Source of the DNA: a virus
DNA length: 64,000 nucleotides
IMG/VR virus record: IMGVR_UViG_3300023184_000042
Span: 1-64,000 of that record
Reading direction: 5' to 3' (one strand)
How positions within the stretch are numbered: the first letter of the stretch is position 1; every line of letters begins with the position of its first letter. The notes under the pieces were generated by a model. It saw only the letters and a program-made list of their open reading frames with translations. It ran no database searches and was not told the DNA's origin. Below are positions 46,709 to 55,264 of the stretch, piece after piece. The translations under genes were made by a program, and so were the position numbers.

Positions 46709-47044
46709 ATGATAAATTACACAAAAGAAGAGATTAAAACAATAGAAAAATATAAAAGAAGAGTGCATAAACAATATCCAGGCGCGTTCTTAACGCAAAT
46801 TAGAAAGGGGTATTATTCTATTGTGCAAGAAAAAACCGATTTTTCTGTTGTAGATGTTTTAGAAGAGCAATTGATGCCTGCTCAAATCAGTCCATTATTA
46901 GCTTGGGAAACGGCTCAGCTATCATGTAGAATATCACAAAATTTGAATAGAACTCATCCAATGCGAGCTGAAGGTAGAAATATGGCAGATAAAATTGCTA
47001 AAAAATTAAAACCTGAATTTAATTCGCGAAATTCAAATGATTAG
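46709..47044 (+). CDS. hypothetical protein (111 aa)
   Basis: Basic, helical (KTIEKYKRRVHKQYPGAFLT). The gene ends inside the late-type motif region preceding the methyltransferase. No family recognised. Confidence 0.65.
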   Translation: MINYTKEEIKTIEKYKRRVHKQYPGAFLTQIRKGYYSIVQEKTDFSVVDVLEEQLMPAQISPLLAWETAQLSCRISQNLNRTHPMRAEGRNMADKIAKKLKPEFNSRNSND

Positions 47045-47055
47045 GATATTTATTT
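47044..47055 (+). promoter_or_regulatory. candidate late promoter motif
   Basis: GGATATTTATTT, 23 bases before the 47079 start; a partial match to the late-type consensus. Confidence 0.3.
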
Positions 47056-47078
47056 GTATAACCAATTAGTTACATTTT

Positions 47079-47864
47079 ATGTTTAAGAACATTTTTAAAA
47101 AAAATACTGATTCTGAAGTTATGACTGACGATGACGTAGCTGTAGAAAATATTGAAGTTATCGACAGTGAAATTGTATATCCTAAATATAATGAAGAGGT
47201 TGAAGAAGCTCTTTCATTTCCAAATTTAGATCAAGACCTTGATCAACAAGAATATACAGAAGAAGAAAATCAATTACTTAACGAAGAAGTTGAGCAAGCC
47301 ACAGAAGAATGGGATATCTTTACTTCACCTCAAGTTGTAGGCTGGTCTTCTAAAGAAGAACAAGAAACTCTTTTTGACGCCGCTTTATGGTTAGCATCAA
47401 CACCAGGTCTATCTATTTTAGATGTAGGCTGTGGTCGTGCTGATTTGTATGTTAAGGCAACTGAAAAAGGTTTAGTTTACAAAGGAATTGATTACAATCC
47501 AAACATCATTAATATTGCACAGCAAAAGTATCCAGAAGTATCTGTTGAGGCTCTAGACGTGTTAGATATTGATGCTGGTGCGGATTATGACTGGGTGGTG
47601 GGCTCAGGATTGTTTAATTTAGCAGTTAAAGACCCAGCAAATTATGCTCAGGCAGTTGTCGCAAAAATGTATGACAAAGCCAAGATCGGTGTAGCATTTA
47701 ATTTATTAACAAGTATCCCAGAGGATATTGCAGAAGAAGACAAACAGCAATTAGTTGTTTGGGAGCCAGCCGCTTGGTTAGCTTATTTGGAATTGACTTA
47801 TAAAAAAGTTATATGCAGAACCGATTACCTTGAAGGAGATACTACATTTTACATTTTAAAATAA
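47079..47864 (+). CDS. class I SAM-dependent methyltransferase
   Basis: Motif I LDVGCGRADLY, motif II-like YKGIDYNPNI and motif IV-like YDWVVGSGLFNLAV show a Rossmann methyltransferase fold from about residue 110. The first 100 residues are acidic and unusual (SEVMTDDDVAVENIEVIDSE). The substrate is not evident: no DPPY-type DNA-methylase motif is visible, so a small molecule, RNA or protein substrate is possible. Confidence 0.8.
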   Translation: MFKNIFKKNTDSEVMTDDDVAVENIEVIDSEIVYPKYNEEVEEALSFPNLDQDLDQQEYTEEENQLLNEEVEQATEEWDIFTSPQVVGWSSKEEQETLFDAALWLASTPGLSILDVGCGRADLYVKATEKGLVYKGIDYNPNIINIAQQKYPEVSVEALDVLDIDAGADYDWVVGSGLFNLAVKDPANYAQAVVAKMYDKAKIGVAFNLLTSIPEDIAEEDKQQLVVWEPAAWLAYLELTYKKVICRTDYLEGDTTFYILK

Positions 47865-47869
47865 ACATT

Positions 47870-48193
47870 ATGATTTTAGTTTATGTGATTACTGCAGTTT
47901 TATTAGCTGCAGGTGCCATTTTTTATAATAAAATGGACAACAAATTTAAGCAAGAAATTGCAGATCAAAAAGCAATCGTTACTGCACTTCAGGCGCATGT
48001 AGATGTTTTAACAAAAAAGAGAGATCAATTAGTAAATGATTTGAGAAGTTATACTTCTACAAAACAAGTATCTGAAAAGAAAGCTCCTGAATTTCCAGTA
48101 ACTGAATCAACTCCTGAAGTTGCTGCGGCTCCAATTAAAAAGAAAAAGGTTTATAAAAGAAAACCAAAAGCTAAAGTAGTAGCAGCAGAGTAA
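47870..48193 (+). CDS. membrane-anchored coiled-coil protein with lysine-rich tail (107 aa)
   Basis: N-terminal transmembrane helix (MILVYVITAVLLAAGAIFYN), a coiled coil (residues 25-60), and a tail rich in lysine and alanine (APIKKKKVYKRKPKAKVVAA). Spanin-like topology but no proof. TAATG junction with the next gene. Confidence 0.65.
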   Translation: MILVYVITAVLLAAGAIFYNKMDNKFKQEIADQKAIVTALQAHVDVLTKKRDQLVNDLRSYTSTKQVSEKKAPEFPVTESTPEVAAAPIKKKKVYKRKPKAKVVAAE

Positions 48194-48555
48194 TGGCAGC
48201 TCCTTTTGAATCATTTATCAATCATGTAATGTCTAAACAAGACACTGCAGATAAGTTAAGACAAATTACTCATGTACAAAGTCCAACTAGCAGCAGTTTA
48301 GGTGAGTCTGTTAATTCAATGTTAGTCGAGCAAGAATTTGCTAGTCAATTTGATTATAATGGATATGATTCAGAAGAGAGAAAACAAAAAGTATTGGAGA
48401 AGTTGTATGAAGTTCGATCAAAAATTTCAAAAACATTCAATCCAAATCACAAAGAGTATATGACTGTTCTGCTATGTATTAAATATGTAGCAGAAGGTTA
48501 TGCTCTAACACCAGAGATTACATTATATCTAAATACTCTTTACAAAAATGTCTAA
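48193..48555 (+). CDS. hypothetical protein (120 aa)
   Basis: Soluble helical protein (MAAPFESFINHVMSKQDTAD). One of several small late-type genes in series with overlaps of 1-11 bases. No family recognised. Confidence 0.65.
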   Translation: MAAPFESFINHVMSKQDTADKLRQITHVQSPTSSSLGESVNSMLVEQEFASQFDYNGYDSEERKQKVLEKLYEVRSKISKTFNPNHKEYMTVLLCIKYVAEGYALTPEITLYLNTLYKNV

Positions 48556-48769
48556 AACAAAACTAGTTGAGTTAATTCAACAATTTCTATCTATATCTGA
48601 AATTGCATCATTAAATGAAATTAATGGTATTGTAGATTCAGAAGACCGTCAAAGACAGTTAAGAACGTTTTTCCATAAACCGGAAATATTTTTAAAATTA
48701 AAGCACCTAACTGACCCGGCTTGGCTATCTTATGAGATATTTATTAAAGGGAAAGCGTATGAATTTTAA
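48548..48769 (+). CDS. hypothetical protein (73 aa)
   Basis: Helical small protein (MSKTKLVELIQQFLSISEIA). It overlaps both neighbours by 8 and 11 bases. No family recognised. Confidence 0.6.
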   Translation: MSKTKLVELIQQFLSISEIASLNEINGIVDSEDRQRQLRTFFHKPEIFLKLKHLTDPAWLSYEIFIKGKAYEF

Positions 48770-49226
48770 AGACTATATAATATCAGAATCAGATTATTCA
48801 TTCTTTGACAGTTTGCCAGAGGATGAAAAATTACTGTTCATGTATGATTTAATATGTGAAGAGTCGTATGGAGTTGGGTCAGACACTTTAGAAGAACCAA
48901 ATTCTAAATATGATACCGCAGAAATTAAATCTGATTTAGATAAATTTGATACTATAGTTGATACATTTAAAAGTAAACTTCAGACTATTGTAGCCGCTTC
49001 TATTTCAGAAAAAGCTCCTGTTAACATGATATTTTTAAATGATAAGCTTATTATCAATTCAGAGTCTTTAGCACTTATCATGGATACAGTTAATCAAATG
49101 ATATTAACTGGTTATTTATTATCAGAGCAAATATTAACAAAACCACAAAGAAAAGTATTTCACCAACAAAAATATTGTAAAGTTTATACAATGTTAGGTA
49201 AGGTAAGTAGAATTTCAGAAAATTAA
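48759..49226 (+). CDS. hypothetical protein with propeptide-like start (155 aa)
   Basis: The start at 48759 gives MNFKDYIISE|S, resembling the T4 internal-protein leader MKTYQEFIAE and the short motif of the cargo cluster. The frame extends 27 bases further upst­ream inside the previous gene. The remainder is helical (DYSFFDSLPEDEKLLFMYDL). Grouping with packaged proteins is tentative. Confidence 0.58.
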   Translation: MNFKDYIISESDYSFFDSLPEDEKLLFMYDLICEESYGVGSDTLEEPNSKYDTAEIKSDLDKFDTIVDTFKSKLQTIVAASISEKAPVNMIFLNDKLIINSESLALIMDTVNQMILTGYLLSEQILTKPQRKVFHQQKYCKVYTMLGKVSRISEN

Positions 49227-49229
49227 GTT

Positions 49230-49457
49230 ATGATTCCAACTTCAACGAATTTCGTGCGCTTCAATGACAGCTTACTTCAAATTTTACGATACTACCCAGA
49301 ATCCAGGGTAAGAGATGTAGACGGCATTAAAAAATGGCTAAATGCGGATATTGCTATTCGCAGAGAAGGCATTATGTATTTTTGTCAAACTATAGAAGAT
49401 GCTTTAGAAGAAATTGACCAGGTCGTAGAAATTGAAGAGACTGCTCAAGAAAAATAA
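49230..49457 (+). CDS. hypothetical protein (75 aa)
   Basis: Small soluble protein (MIPTSTNFVRFNDSLLQILR) with an acidic helical end. Last gene before the UV endonuclease promoter. No family recognised. Confidence 0.6.
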   Translation: MIPTSTNFVRFNDSLLQILRYYPESRVRDVDGIKKWLNADIAIRREGIMYFCQTIEDALEEIDQVVEIEETAQEK

Positions 49458-49468
49458 AATAAGATTCA

Positions 49469-49500
49469 TTTGGTATTATCGAATGAATTTCTTATCTTTA
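49469..49500 (+). promoter_or_regulatory. Bacteroidota-type promoter
   Basis: TTTG, 20 bases, TATCTTTA; drives the UV endonuclease gene. Confidence 0.82.
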
Positions 49501-49536
49501 TACTATATAAAAAATAATAATTAAAAAATACAAGTT

Positions 49537-50469
49537 ATGGGTAATATTGGTTATGCGTGTATTAACATGGCGCTAGGTTCTAAAGGTATACTTACCGGAA
49601 GAGCAATGCGCAAAGCAACTTTAGAAGAAAAAGGTATTGAGCATGCTTCAATGTTAGCATTGAAAAATGCTTTAGATTTAGAGACTATCCTTAAGTGGAA
49701 CGTAGCTAATGACATTTTCTTTTTTCGATTAGGTAGTGATTTATTCCCATGGGGCAATAAAGTCGACGTATCTACATTTCCAGACTATAACGAAATATGT
49801 ACCGTGTTAGCCCGTTGTGGTCAATACGCTACTGACAATGGTGTGCGTATAACGACTCACCCAGGTCCATTTAATTTACTTGCATCTCCGCGTGAAGAAG
49901 TAGTACTCAATACTATTTTAGATTTAGAGATGCATGGTAAACTATTTGACTTAATGGGTTTGTCTCGTACTCCTTATAATAAGATTAATATTCACGTTGG
50001 TGCAACTTATGGTGATAAGTATACAGCAGCTGCTACATGGTGTAAAAACTTTTATAGGCTATCCGAGGGCGTCCGAGCCCGTTTAACTATTGAAAATGAC
50101 GATAAAGCATCTATGTATTCAGTGCGAGACTTACATGAGTTGATTCATATGAAAACAAAAATACCAATTGTTTTTGATTATCATCATCATACTTTTTGTG
50201 ATGGCGGTCAATCTGAACAAGAAGCTTTAGAGCTTGCTATGTCGACCTGGTCGAATTGTAAGCCTGTAGCACATTATTCTGAGTCTAAAGCAGTACACGA
50301 ATCTAATGACAAGCTTAATCCTAGAGCGCATTCAGATTACGTTACTAACTATATAGATACTTATGGTAATGATATTGATATTATGATTGAAGCTAAGGCA
50401 AAAGAACAAGCTTTATTAAATTATCGATTGCTGCATAAAAATACTTTGCAAAAAGAGTCTGTTTCATAA
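49537..50469 (+). CDS. uvsE: UV damage endonuclease (UvdE/UvsE)
   Basis: TIM-barrel UV endonuclease: MGNIGYACINMAL at the start, FFRLGSDLFPWG, ITTHPGPFNLLASP, NIHVGATYGDK, LTIENDDKASMYS and IVFDYHHHTFC give the family's metal-binding residues in order. At 310 residues it is full length. It nicks DNA 5' to pyrimidine dimers, which would protect the phage genome in a light-exposed habitat. It is transcribed from its own early-type promoter. Confidence 0.9.
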   Translation: MGNIGYACINMALGSKGILTGRAMRKATLEEKGIEHASMLALKNALDLETILKWNVANDIFFFRLGSDLFPWGNKVDVSTFPDYNEICTVLARCGQYATDNGVRITTHPGPFNLLASPREEVVLNTILDLEMHGKLFDLMGLSRTPYNKINIHVGATYGDKYTAAATWCKNFYRLSEGVRARLTIENDDKASMYSVRDLHELIHMKTKIPIVFDYHHHTFCDGGQSEQEALELAMSTWSNCKPVAHYSESKAVHESNDKLNPRAHSDYVTNYIDTYGNDIDIMIEAKAKEQALLNYRLLHKNTLQKESVS

Positions 50470-50574
50470 ACAGTTACATAATTATATTTTCTTTTATTAA
50501 TATTATAATATTTATTATTATATTATTATACTAGTATTATAATAAATTTTATTAACTATAAATTATAATTTGCC
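50470..50574. other. very AT-rich intergenic stretch
   Basis: About 105 bases of almost pure A/T with TATTAT/ATAATA repeats and one AATATTTATTATTA that resembles the late-type motif. No gene seen. Confidence 0.4.
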
Positions 50575-50754
50575 ATGCGCTACAAAGAAAACACCGTTAG
50601 AAGGCTAGAAGCTCAATCTCAAAAACTAGCAACACTAGAAAGAGCAATTTCAAATGCTGACATTTCCGGTCCTGATGCAATTTCATTAATTCAAAACATT
50701 AGAAAAGAATTAGACTCTATTGTTGAACGATTAGGATTGGAATCTGATGAATAA
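50575..50754 (+). CDS. small coiled-coil protein (59 aa)
   Basis: Reads MRYKENTVRRLEAQSQKLAT and ends VERLGLESDE; helical with heptad-like spacing. The end overlaps the next start (ATGAATAA). First gene after an AT-rich stretch. No family recognised. Confidence 0.62.
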   Translation: MRYKENTVRRLEAQSQKLATLERAISNADISGPDAISLIQNIRKELDSIVERLGLESDE

Positions 50755-51757
50755 AACAGTACTAAAAATATTAGTAGGATTTGTCGCGCTTGCATTAGCT
50801 GCTTGCGCGGCATTTTTTTCTATAGTAGGTTTATCTAAATTATTTGCTGGCGCTATGTTAGCAGTAATAGCAATGGCATCTACTCTGGAAATTTCCAAAT
50901 TGGTTATTGCTTCTTATCTTTATCAACAATGGAAAATTGTTAATAAGACATTGAGAGTGTATTTAGTTTCTGCTGTTGCAATAATTGCTATAATAACTTC
51001 TATAGGTATTTATGGATTTTTATCTGGCGCATATCAAACAACAAAATCTAAATATGATTTGACGCAATCTATCACTGACAGTTTAAGTGTTAAGAAATCT
51101 TATTTTGACACTGGGTTAATATCATATCAATCACAATTAGATAGCAAAACAAATCAATTGAATAGTTTATCTTCTATTAGAAATTCTCAAGAACAGCGAG
51201 CATCAAATTTAGTTAATTCTAATAAATCATTTAAATCAGTAGATAAGTCAGCTTTAAATACAGATAAGTCTATTAAAATTTTAAATAAAGAAATTGCTCA
51301 GTTAAATGATAGTATTGTAAAATATTCCACAGAAGCTTCTAAATTAAAATTGAATATTACTCAAGCAAGTTTAAAAAATGAATTATCATCAGAGTTAGGT
51401 TCACTTACTTACATTTCAAAAGTATTAAACGTACCTATGGATAAAGTTGTTAATATATTAATAATTTTATTTATGATTGTATTTGACCCACTTGCTATTT
51501 GTATGGTAATTGCATATAATCAGTTAAATGAATCTAAACCAGATAATGAAGATAATTTAGATGATTTCAGTGATGAAGAACTAGCTGAAATAGTTCAAGA
51601 TATACAATCAGAAACACCCCAAGAACCAATCGATTCAATTCCAATGGATATTGTACCCCAGGAACCTATAATTGATGAAGACGCGGCTAAGACAGCGGCT
51701 AAATTAGAAGCTAAAAGAGCACAAGATCAATCAGCATATGGAGTTAAGATTTATTAA
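50747..51757 (+). CDS. multi-pass membrane protein with coiled coil (336 aa)
   Basis: Three N-terminal transmembrane helices (about 5-30, 32-52, 70-93), a periplasmic-length coiled-coil/heptad region (110-220) and a fourth membrane segment near 238-262 (ILIILFMIVFDPLAICMVIA), then an acidic cytoplasmic tail with proline repeats. Such proteins occur near the structural genes of other large phages, to my recollection, without known function. Confidence 0.7.
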   Translation: MNKTVLKILVGFVALALAACAAFFSIVGLSKLFAGAMLAVIAMASTLEISKLVIASYLYQQWKIVNKTLRVYLVSAVAIIAIITSIGIYGFLSGAYQTTKSKYDLTQSITDSLSVKKSYFDTGLISYQSQLDSKTNQLNSLSSIRNSQEQRASNLVNSNKSFKSVDKSALNTDKSIKILNKEIAQLNDSIVKYSTEASKLKLNITQASLKNELSSELGSLTYISKVLNVPMDKVVNILIILFMIVFDPLAICMVIAYNQLNESKPDNEDNLDDFSDEELAEIVQDIQSETPQEPIDSIPMDIVPQEPIIDEDAAKTAAKLEAKRAQDQSAYGVKIY

Positions 51758-51770
51758 TTAAATAAAAGTT

Positions 51771-52295
51771 ATGAGAGCAAAAACAATTAGAAAAGTTGCA
51801 GAGTCAAAGTACAAATCTAAAATTAAAGACAATCAAAGAATAATGATTTGTCAAAATTCAATACCTGGCGGTAAATGGTGGAAAGGTACTGAATGTAAAG
51901 AATGGGTTATAGTATCTGAAAAAGCGACTGCAGTTCTATGTCACAGATGTGTAAATTTACATGTAGAGGCGCCTGTTGAAAGAGGAGCTTCAAATCGATC
52001 TGGTCATCCTAAAGGTTGGAAATTTATGAAATTATATGTAGCTCAAGATGGTACTGTATTTCATAAAGGGGTTGAGCAAGCAGACTTAAAAGGAACTATG
52101 CCAGTAACTGTTATTGAACCTAAAGTAGAAAAAGTAAAAATGTCACTTCAAGAAAAACAAGATGCAATTTTGTCCTTAGGTTTGGAAATTAAAAGTTTAA
52201 AGTCAGAATTAATTGTCGAAACTCGAAAAGGTAAAAGAGCTGAATTAACTAGAGGTTTATCAAAAGCAACTCGTGCTTTGAAAAAGTTAATGTAA
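51771..52295 (+). CDS. hypothetical protein with cysteine pairs (174 aa)
   Basis: Cysteines in MICQNS, TECKEW and LCHRCVN may form a zinc site in the first half; the C-terminal third is a charged helix (LGLEIKSLKSELIVETRKGK). No family recognised. Lies between membrane protein and ClpP genes. Confidence 0.65.
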   Translation: MRAKTIRKVAESKYKSKIKDNQRIMICQNSIPGGKWWKGTECKEWVIVSEKATAVLCHRCVNLHVEAPVERGASNRSGHPKGWKFMKLYVAQDGTVFHKGVEQADLKGTMPVTVIEPKVEKVKMSLQEKQDAILSLGLEIKSLKSELIVETRKGKRAELTRGLSKATRALKKLM

Positions 52296-52347
52296 TATCT
52301 TTTAATTACAAAAGGAAACCTTATATTACTTTAAATTAAAAATCGAT

Positions 52348-52983
52348 ATGACAAAAACTATAAAAATGGACACCATTTATGATGAGCCAATAAAACCAAA
52401 AAAGAAAATTGTTGATTTAGAAGATTCAAAAAAAGAAGATGATACTTTCAATGAAATTGACTATGGATTAAATATAGATGATTCTGTAATTTATATGCAT
52501 GGAGATATTATGTTAGGGTCACTATTTGATTTTATTTCTAAAGTAAGAATTATTCTTAAAAATAGACCTGAAGAAAAATCTTTAGATCCAATTAACTTGT
52601 TAATTAATTCCAATGGCGGTGATGTATATGAAGCTTTAGGTATAATTGATTATATTGAATCTTTATCTGTACCTGTTAATATTGTAGCTAGAGGAAGAGC
52701 AATGTCTGCAGCTGCAATGATTTTAGCATGTGGTACTGGAAAAAGAATTGCTTCTAAATTAACTACTATTATGCTTCATGAAGCATCAGCTGAAATATTT
52801 GGTAAGTCTGCAGATATAAAAGCAAATGCAGATCATATAGATGGTTTAGAAAATGACTTTTATACTATGATGGCTGAGAAGACAAATCAGACTGAAGATT
52901 TTTGGAGAAAGTCATGTAGAAAGGATTTCTATATTTCAGCAACTAGAGCAAAAGAGTTAGGAGTAATTGACGAAGTAATTTAA
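52348..52983 (+). CDS. ClpP-family serine protease, late region
   Basis: Serine S120 in RGRAMSAAAM and histidine H144 in TIMLHEASAE with a likely aspartate near 194 (RKDFYIS) form a ClpP-type triad; LINSNGGDVYEAL gives the oxyanion strand. It has a 40-residue acidic/basic N-terminal extension absent from cellular ClpP. Being next to structural genes, it is a candidate for head maturation, including cutting the propeptide-like sites of the cargo proteins, but T4-type sites are usually cut by a different protease family, so this is speculative. Confidence 0.82.
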   Translation: MTKTIKMDTIYDEPIKPKKKIVDLEDSKKEDDTFNEIDYGLNIDDSVIYMHGDIMLGSLFDFISKVRIILKNRPEEKSLDPINLLINSNGGDVYEALGIIDYIESLSVPVNIVARGRAMSAAAMILACGTGKRIASKLTTIMLHEASAEIFGKSADIKANADHIDGLENDFYTMMAEKTNQTEDFWRKSCRKDFYISATRAKELGVIDEVI

Positions 52984-52987
52984 AATT

Positions 52988-53731
52988 ATGAAAATAGAAG
53001 ATACTGAAAAGCAATGGGATAGATTAATTAATACCATTGACACTTATATTGAAAGTCCTAGAAAAGAAAAATTAACTAAAATGTATGAAGGTTTAGCAGA
53101 AAAGATTTGTACTGCACCTGCATCATCACATTCAACAAGACATAATTGTTTTCCTGGAGGTTATATTGATCACGTAAATAGAGTAGTAAAATGTTCATTA
53201 GAGTTATATACAACTTGGCAAGCTTCTGGAGCAAACGTAAGTAATTTTACAAAAGAAGAGCTAGTATTTGCAGCCTTGAATCATGATTTAGGTAAAATTG
53301 GAAATGCTAAAGAAGATTATTATATTCCAAACGATTCAGATTGGCACGTTAAAAGAGGTCAAGTATACAAAATCAATGGAAGATTGACTTTTATGAAAGT
53401 TCCAGATCGAAGTTTATTTTTACTTCAAGAATATGGAATTGACGTTTCTGAAAATGAATTCCTTTCAATTAAATTACATGATGGTTTATATTCTAAAGGA
53501 AATGAATCTTATTTAATGGGAGGACTTCCTGAATTTTCACTTAATTGTGATATGCCTATTTTACTACATCATGCAGATCATTTAGCTACTTTAATTGAAG
53601 GTAATCTAAATCACACTCCAGAAACTTCTAAACAAGAACCAAAAGTAAAATCAAAATTGTCTAATATCGGAGATCAGGTTACAAATGAAAATTTAAAATC
53701 TGCCTTTGATGAAATATTTGGAACACCATGA
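52988..53731 (+). CDS. HD-domain phosphohydrolase
   Basis: Metal-binding residues of an HD domain are seen in the order H (HNCFPGGYIDHV), HD (LNHDLGKIG) and later histidines or aspartates near 190-200 (ILLHHADHLA). Likely a nucleotide or cyclic nucleotide phosphohydrolase. 247 residues. The stop overlaps the next start (ATGA). In this late location it may process nucleotides or signalling molecules; the substrate is unknown. Confidence 0.8.
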   Translation: MKIEDTEKQWDRLINTIDTYIESPRKEKLTKMYEGLAEKICTAPASSHSTRHNCFPGGYIDHVNRVVKCSLELYTTWQASGANVSNFTKEELVFAALNHDLGKIGNAKEDYYIPNDSDWHVKRGQVYKINGRLTFMKVPDRSLFLLQEYGIDVSENEFLSIKLHDGLYSKGNESYLMGGLPEFSLNCDMPILLHHADHLATLIEGNLNHTPETSKQEPKVKSKLSNIGDQVTNENLKSAFDEIFGTP

Positions 53732-54009
53732 TAGCAGTAATTTGTATATTGATTTTGATTATAGCCATAGGAACTTATGGCATTATTAATTTATTAAAAC
53801 AATTAGAACAATTAGAAGATCAAGTATCTTTTTATATAGACGTAGTAGATACGGTTAGAGAAAAAGTATTAGATGTTCAAGTTCAATTAAAAGAAATTGA
53901 TATTAAGGGGTCATTTGAAGCTGATGATGAAGTTGGATTTGTATTTAAAGAAATCAAAGAGCTAGCAGATGACTTAACTAATACAATAAATGAAGCGTAT
54001 GAGCGATAA
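53728..54009 (+). CDS. membrane-anchored coiled-coil protein (93 aa)
   Basis: N-terminal helix MIAVICILILIIAIGTYGII anchors a coiled coil of about 60 residues (LKQLEQLEDQVSFYIDVVDT). ATGA start and an 11-base overlap with the sigma-like gene. Function unknown. Confidence 0.65.
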   Translation: MIAVICILILIIAIGTYGIINLLKQLEQLEDQVSFYIDVVDTVREKVLDVQVQLKEIDIKGSFEADDEVGFVFKEIKELADDLTNTINEAYER

Positions 54010-54805
54010 TATAGAAGAAGTGATAATTGAAGCTCCAGTAGCCGAAGTTATCACAGAAGTTTCAGAACCTAAAACAAGGGGACGGAAACCTAAAAATAAA
54101 CAATACTTTACAAAAGAAACTGAAAATGCAATTTTATTGTATAATCAGTTAGAAAACGAATATGAGCGTAATAGACTTTATGATGCTGAAATTAAATATC
54201 CATTTGATAAGTTAGTAGAAAACATTATTCATACTTTTAAATTTTATCACTTTGATGTTCCTTATGAAGATGTAAAACATGAAGTGGTAGCTTTTTTAAA
54301 TGAAAAAATACATAAGTATGTCGACCCTAATAAGGGTAAAGCCTTTTCATATTTTTCTATTATTGCAAAGAATTATTTGATTATTCATAATAACTCAAAT
54401 TACAATAAATTTAAAAATACTGAACCTACCGAAGCAATTGACGATGCTAGAAATATTATCAATGAAGTTTTGAGAGAAGAGGAAGTAGCTGAAAAGAAAG
54501 AGTTTATGGATTTGTTTGTAGAGTATATGGATAACAATTTAAACGTGTTATTTAAAAAGCAAGCAGATATTCAAGTAGCTGATTCAGTTTTAGAGTTGTT
54601 TCGAAACAGAGAAAACATTGAAAACTTCAACAAAAAAGCTTTATACATTTTAATTAGAGATAGGACCGGAGTCAAAACTCAATACATAACAAGAGTGGTA
54701 AATGCAATGAAAAATGCTTATGCTGAAATGTATTTTACTTATAAACATACCGGAAACGTTTCTTTAGATAAAGCGAAATTTAAAAAATCAGAATTCCTAG
54801 AATAA
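53999..54805 (+). CDS. gp55-like late transcription sigma factor
   Basis: The start at 53999 gives MSDNIEEVIIEAP. The core EIKYPFDKLVENIIHTFKFY, then EDVKHEVVAFLNEKI and GKAFSYFSIIAKNYLI, matches the region-2-like part of T4 gp55-type sigma factors found in many large phages; the C-terminal helical part (ALYILIRDRTGVKTQYITRV) could contact promoters or the sliding clamp. It would redirect host RNA polymerase to late promoters. It lies just upstream of baseplate genes and of a late-type motif. Confidence 0.75.
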   Translation: MSDNIEEVIIEAPVAEVITEVSEPKTRGRKPKNKQYFTKETENAILLYNQLENEYERNRLYDAEIKYPFDKLVENIIHTFKFYHFDVPYEDVKHEVVAFLNEKIHKYVDPNKGKAFSYFSIIAKNYLIIHNNSNYNKFKNTEPTEAIDDARNIINEVLREEEVAEKKEFMDLFVEYMDNNLNVLFKKQADIQVADSVLELFRNRENIENFNKKALYILIRDRTGVKTQYITRVVNAMKNAYAEMYFTYKHTGNVSLDKAKFKKSEFLE

Positions 54806-54806
54806 A

Positions 54807-54820
54807 GATATTTATTTTAA
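54807..54820 (+). promoter_or_regulatory. candidate late promoter motif
   Basis: GATATTTATTTTAA ends 8 bases before the 54829 start and heads the baseplate operon. Confidence 0.42.
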
Positions 54821-54828
54821 AGGAATTT

Positions 54829-55263
54829 ATGGATTTTGATATAGAAATTTTTAAAGGAAAGAAATTTTCCGATTTGATGAAAGACATTTACTCTAACAGT
54901 TCTAAAAAGGACCGTCAGATTAATATGTTGATTGGCGAGTTAAGACCGCTAATTAAAAACATAGGGGACGCGACAGTAATTGTACCTTTAATCAAAGAAT
55001 ATATAGAAGTAGGTGTTAAGAATGATGAACACCTTGTAAAACTAGCCGCTGTAGTCCAACGGTTAGTTTCTACTAACAATAGAGTACAAACTGATACTGG
55101 TAATTCTTGGATTTTATCTGACGAAGAAAAGAAACAGCTTTTAAGTGAGTTAGATAATCTTGCACAAGATGAAGAAACTATTAATAAAAAAGTAGTTGAT
55201 TTAACTTCACAACAAGATCAAATCGAAGCAGAACTTAACGATATTATAGACGGATTGAATTAA
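54829..55263 (+). CDS. baseplate-region hypothetical protein (144 aa)
   Basis: All-helical, acidic protein (FKGKKFSDLMKDIYSNSSKK; C-terminal coiled coil VDLTSQQDQIEAELNDII). Similar small genes precede spike genes in other T4-like marine phages, to my recollection. First gene of the baseplate operon. A structural or assembly role is likely but unproven. Confidence 0.68.
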   Translation: MDFDIEIFKGKKFSDLMKDIYSNSSKKDRQINMLIGELRPLIKNIGDATVIVPLIKEYIEVGVKNDEHLVKLAAVVQRLVSTNNRVQTDTGNSWILSDEEKKQLLSELDNLAQDEETINKKVVDLTSQQDQIEAELNDIIDGLN

Positions 55264-55264
55264 T

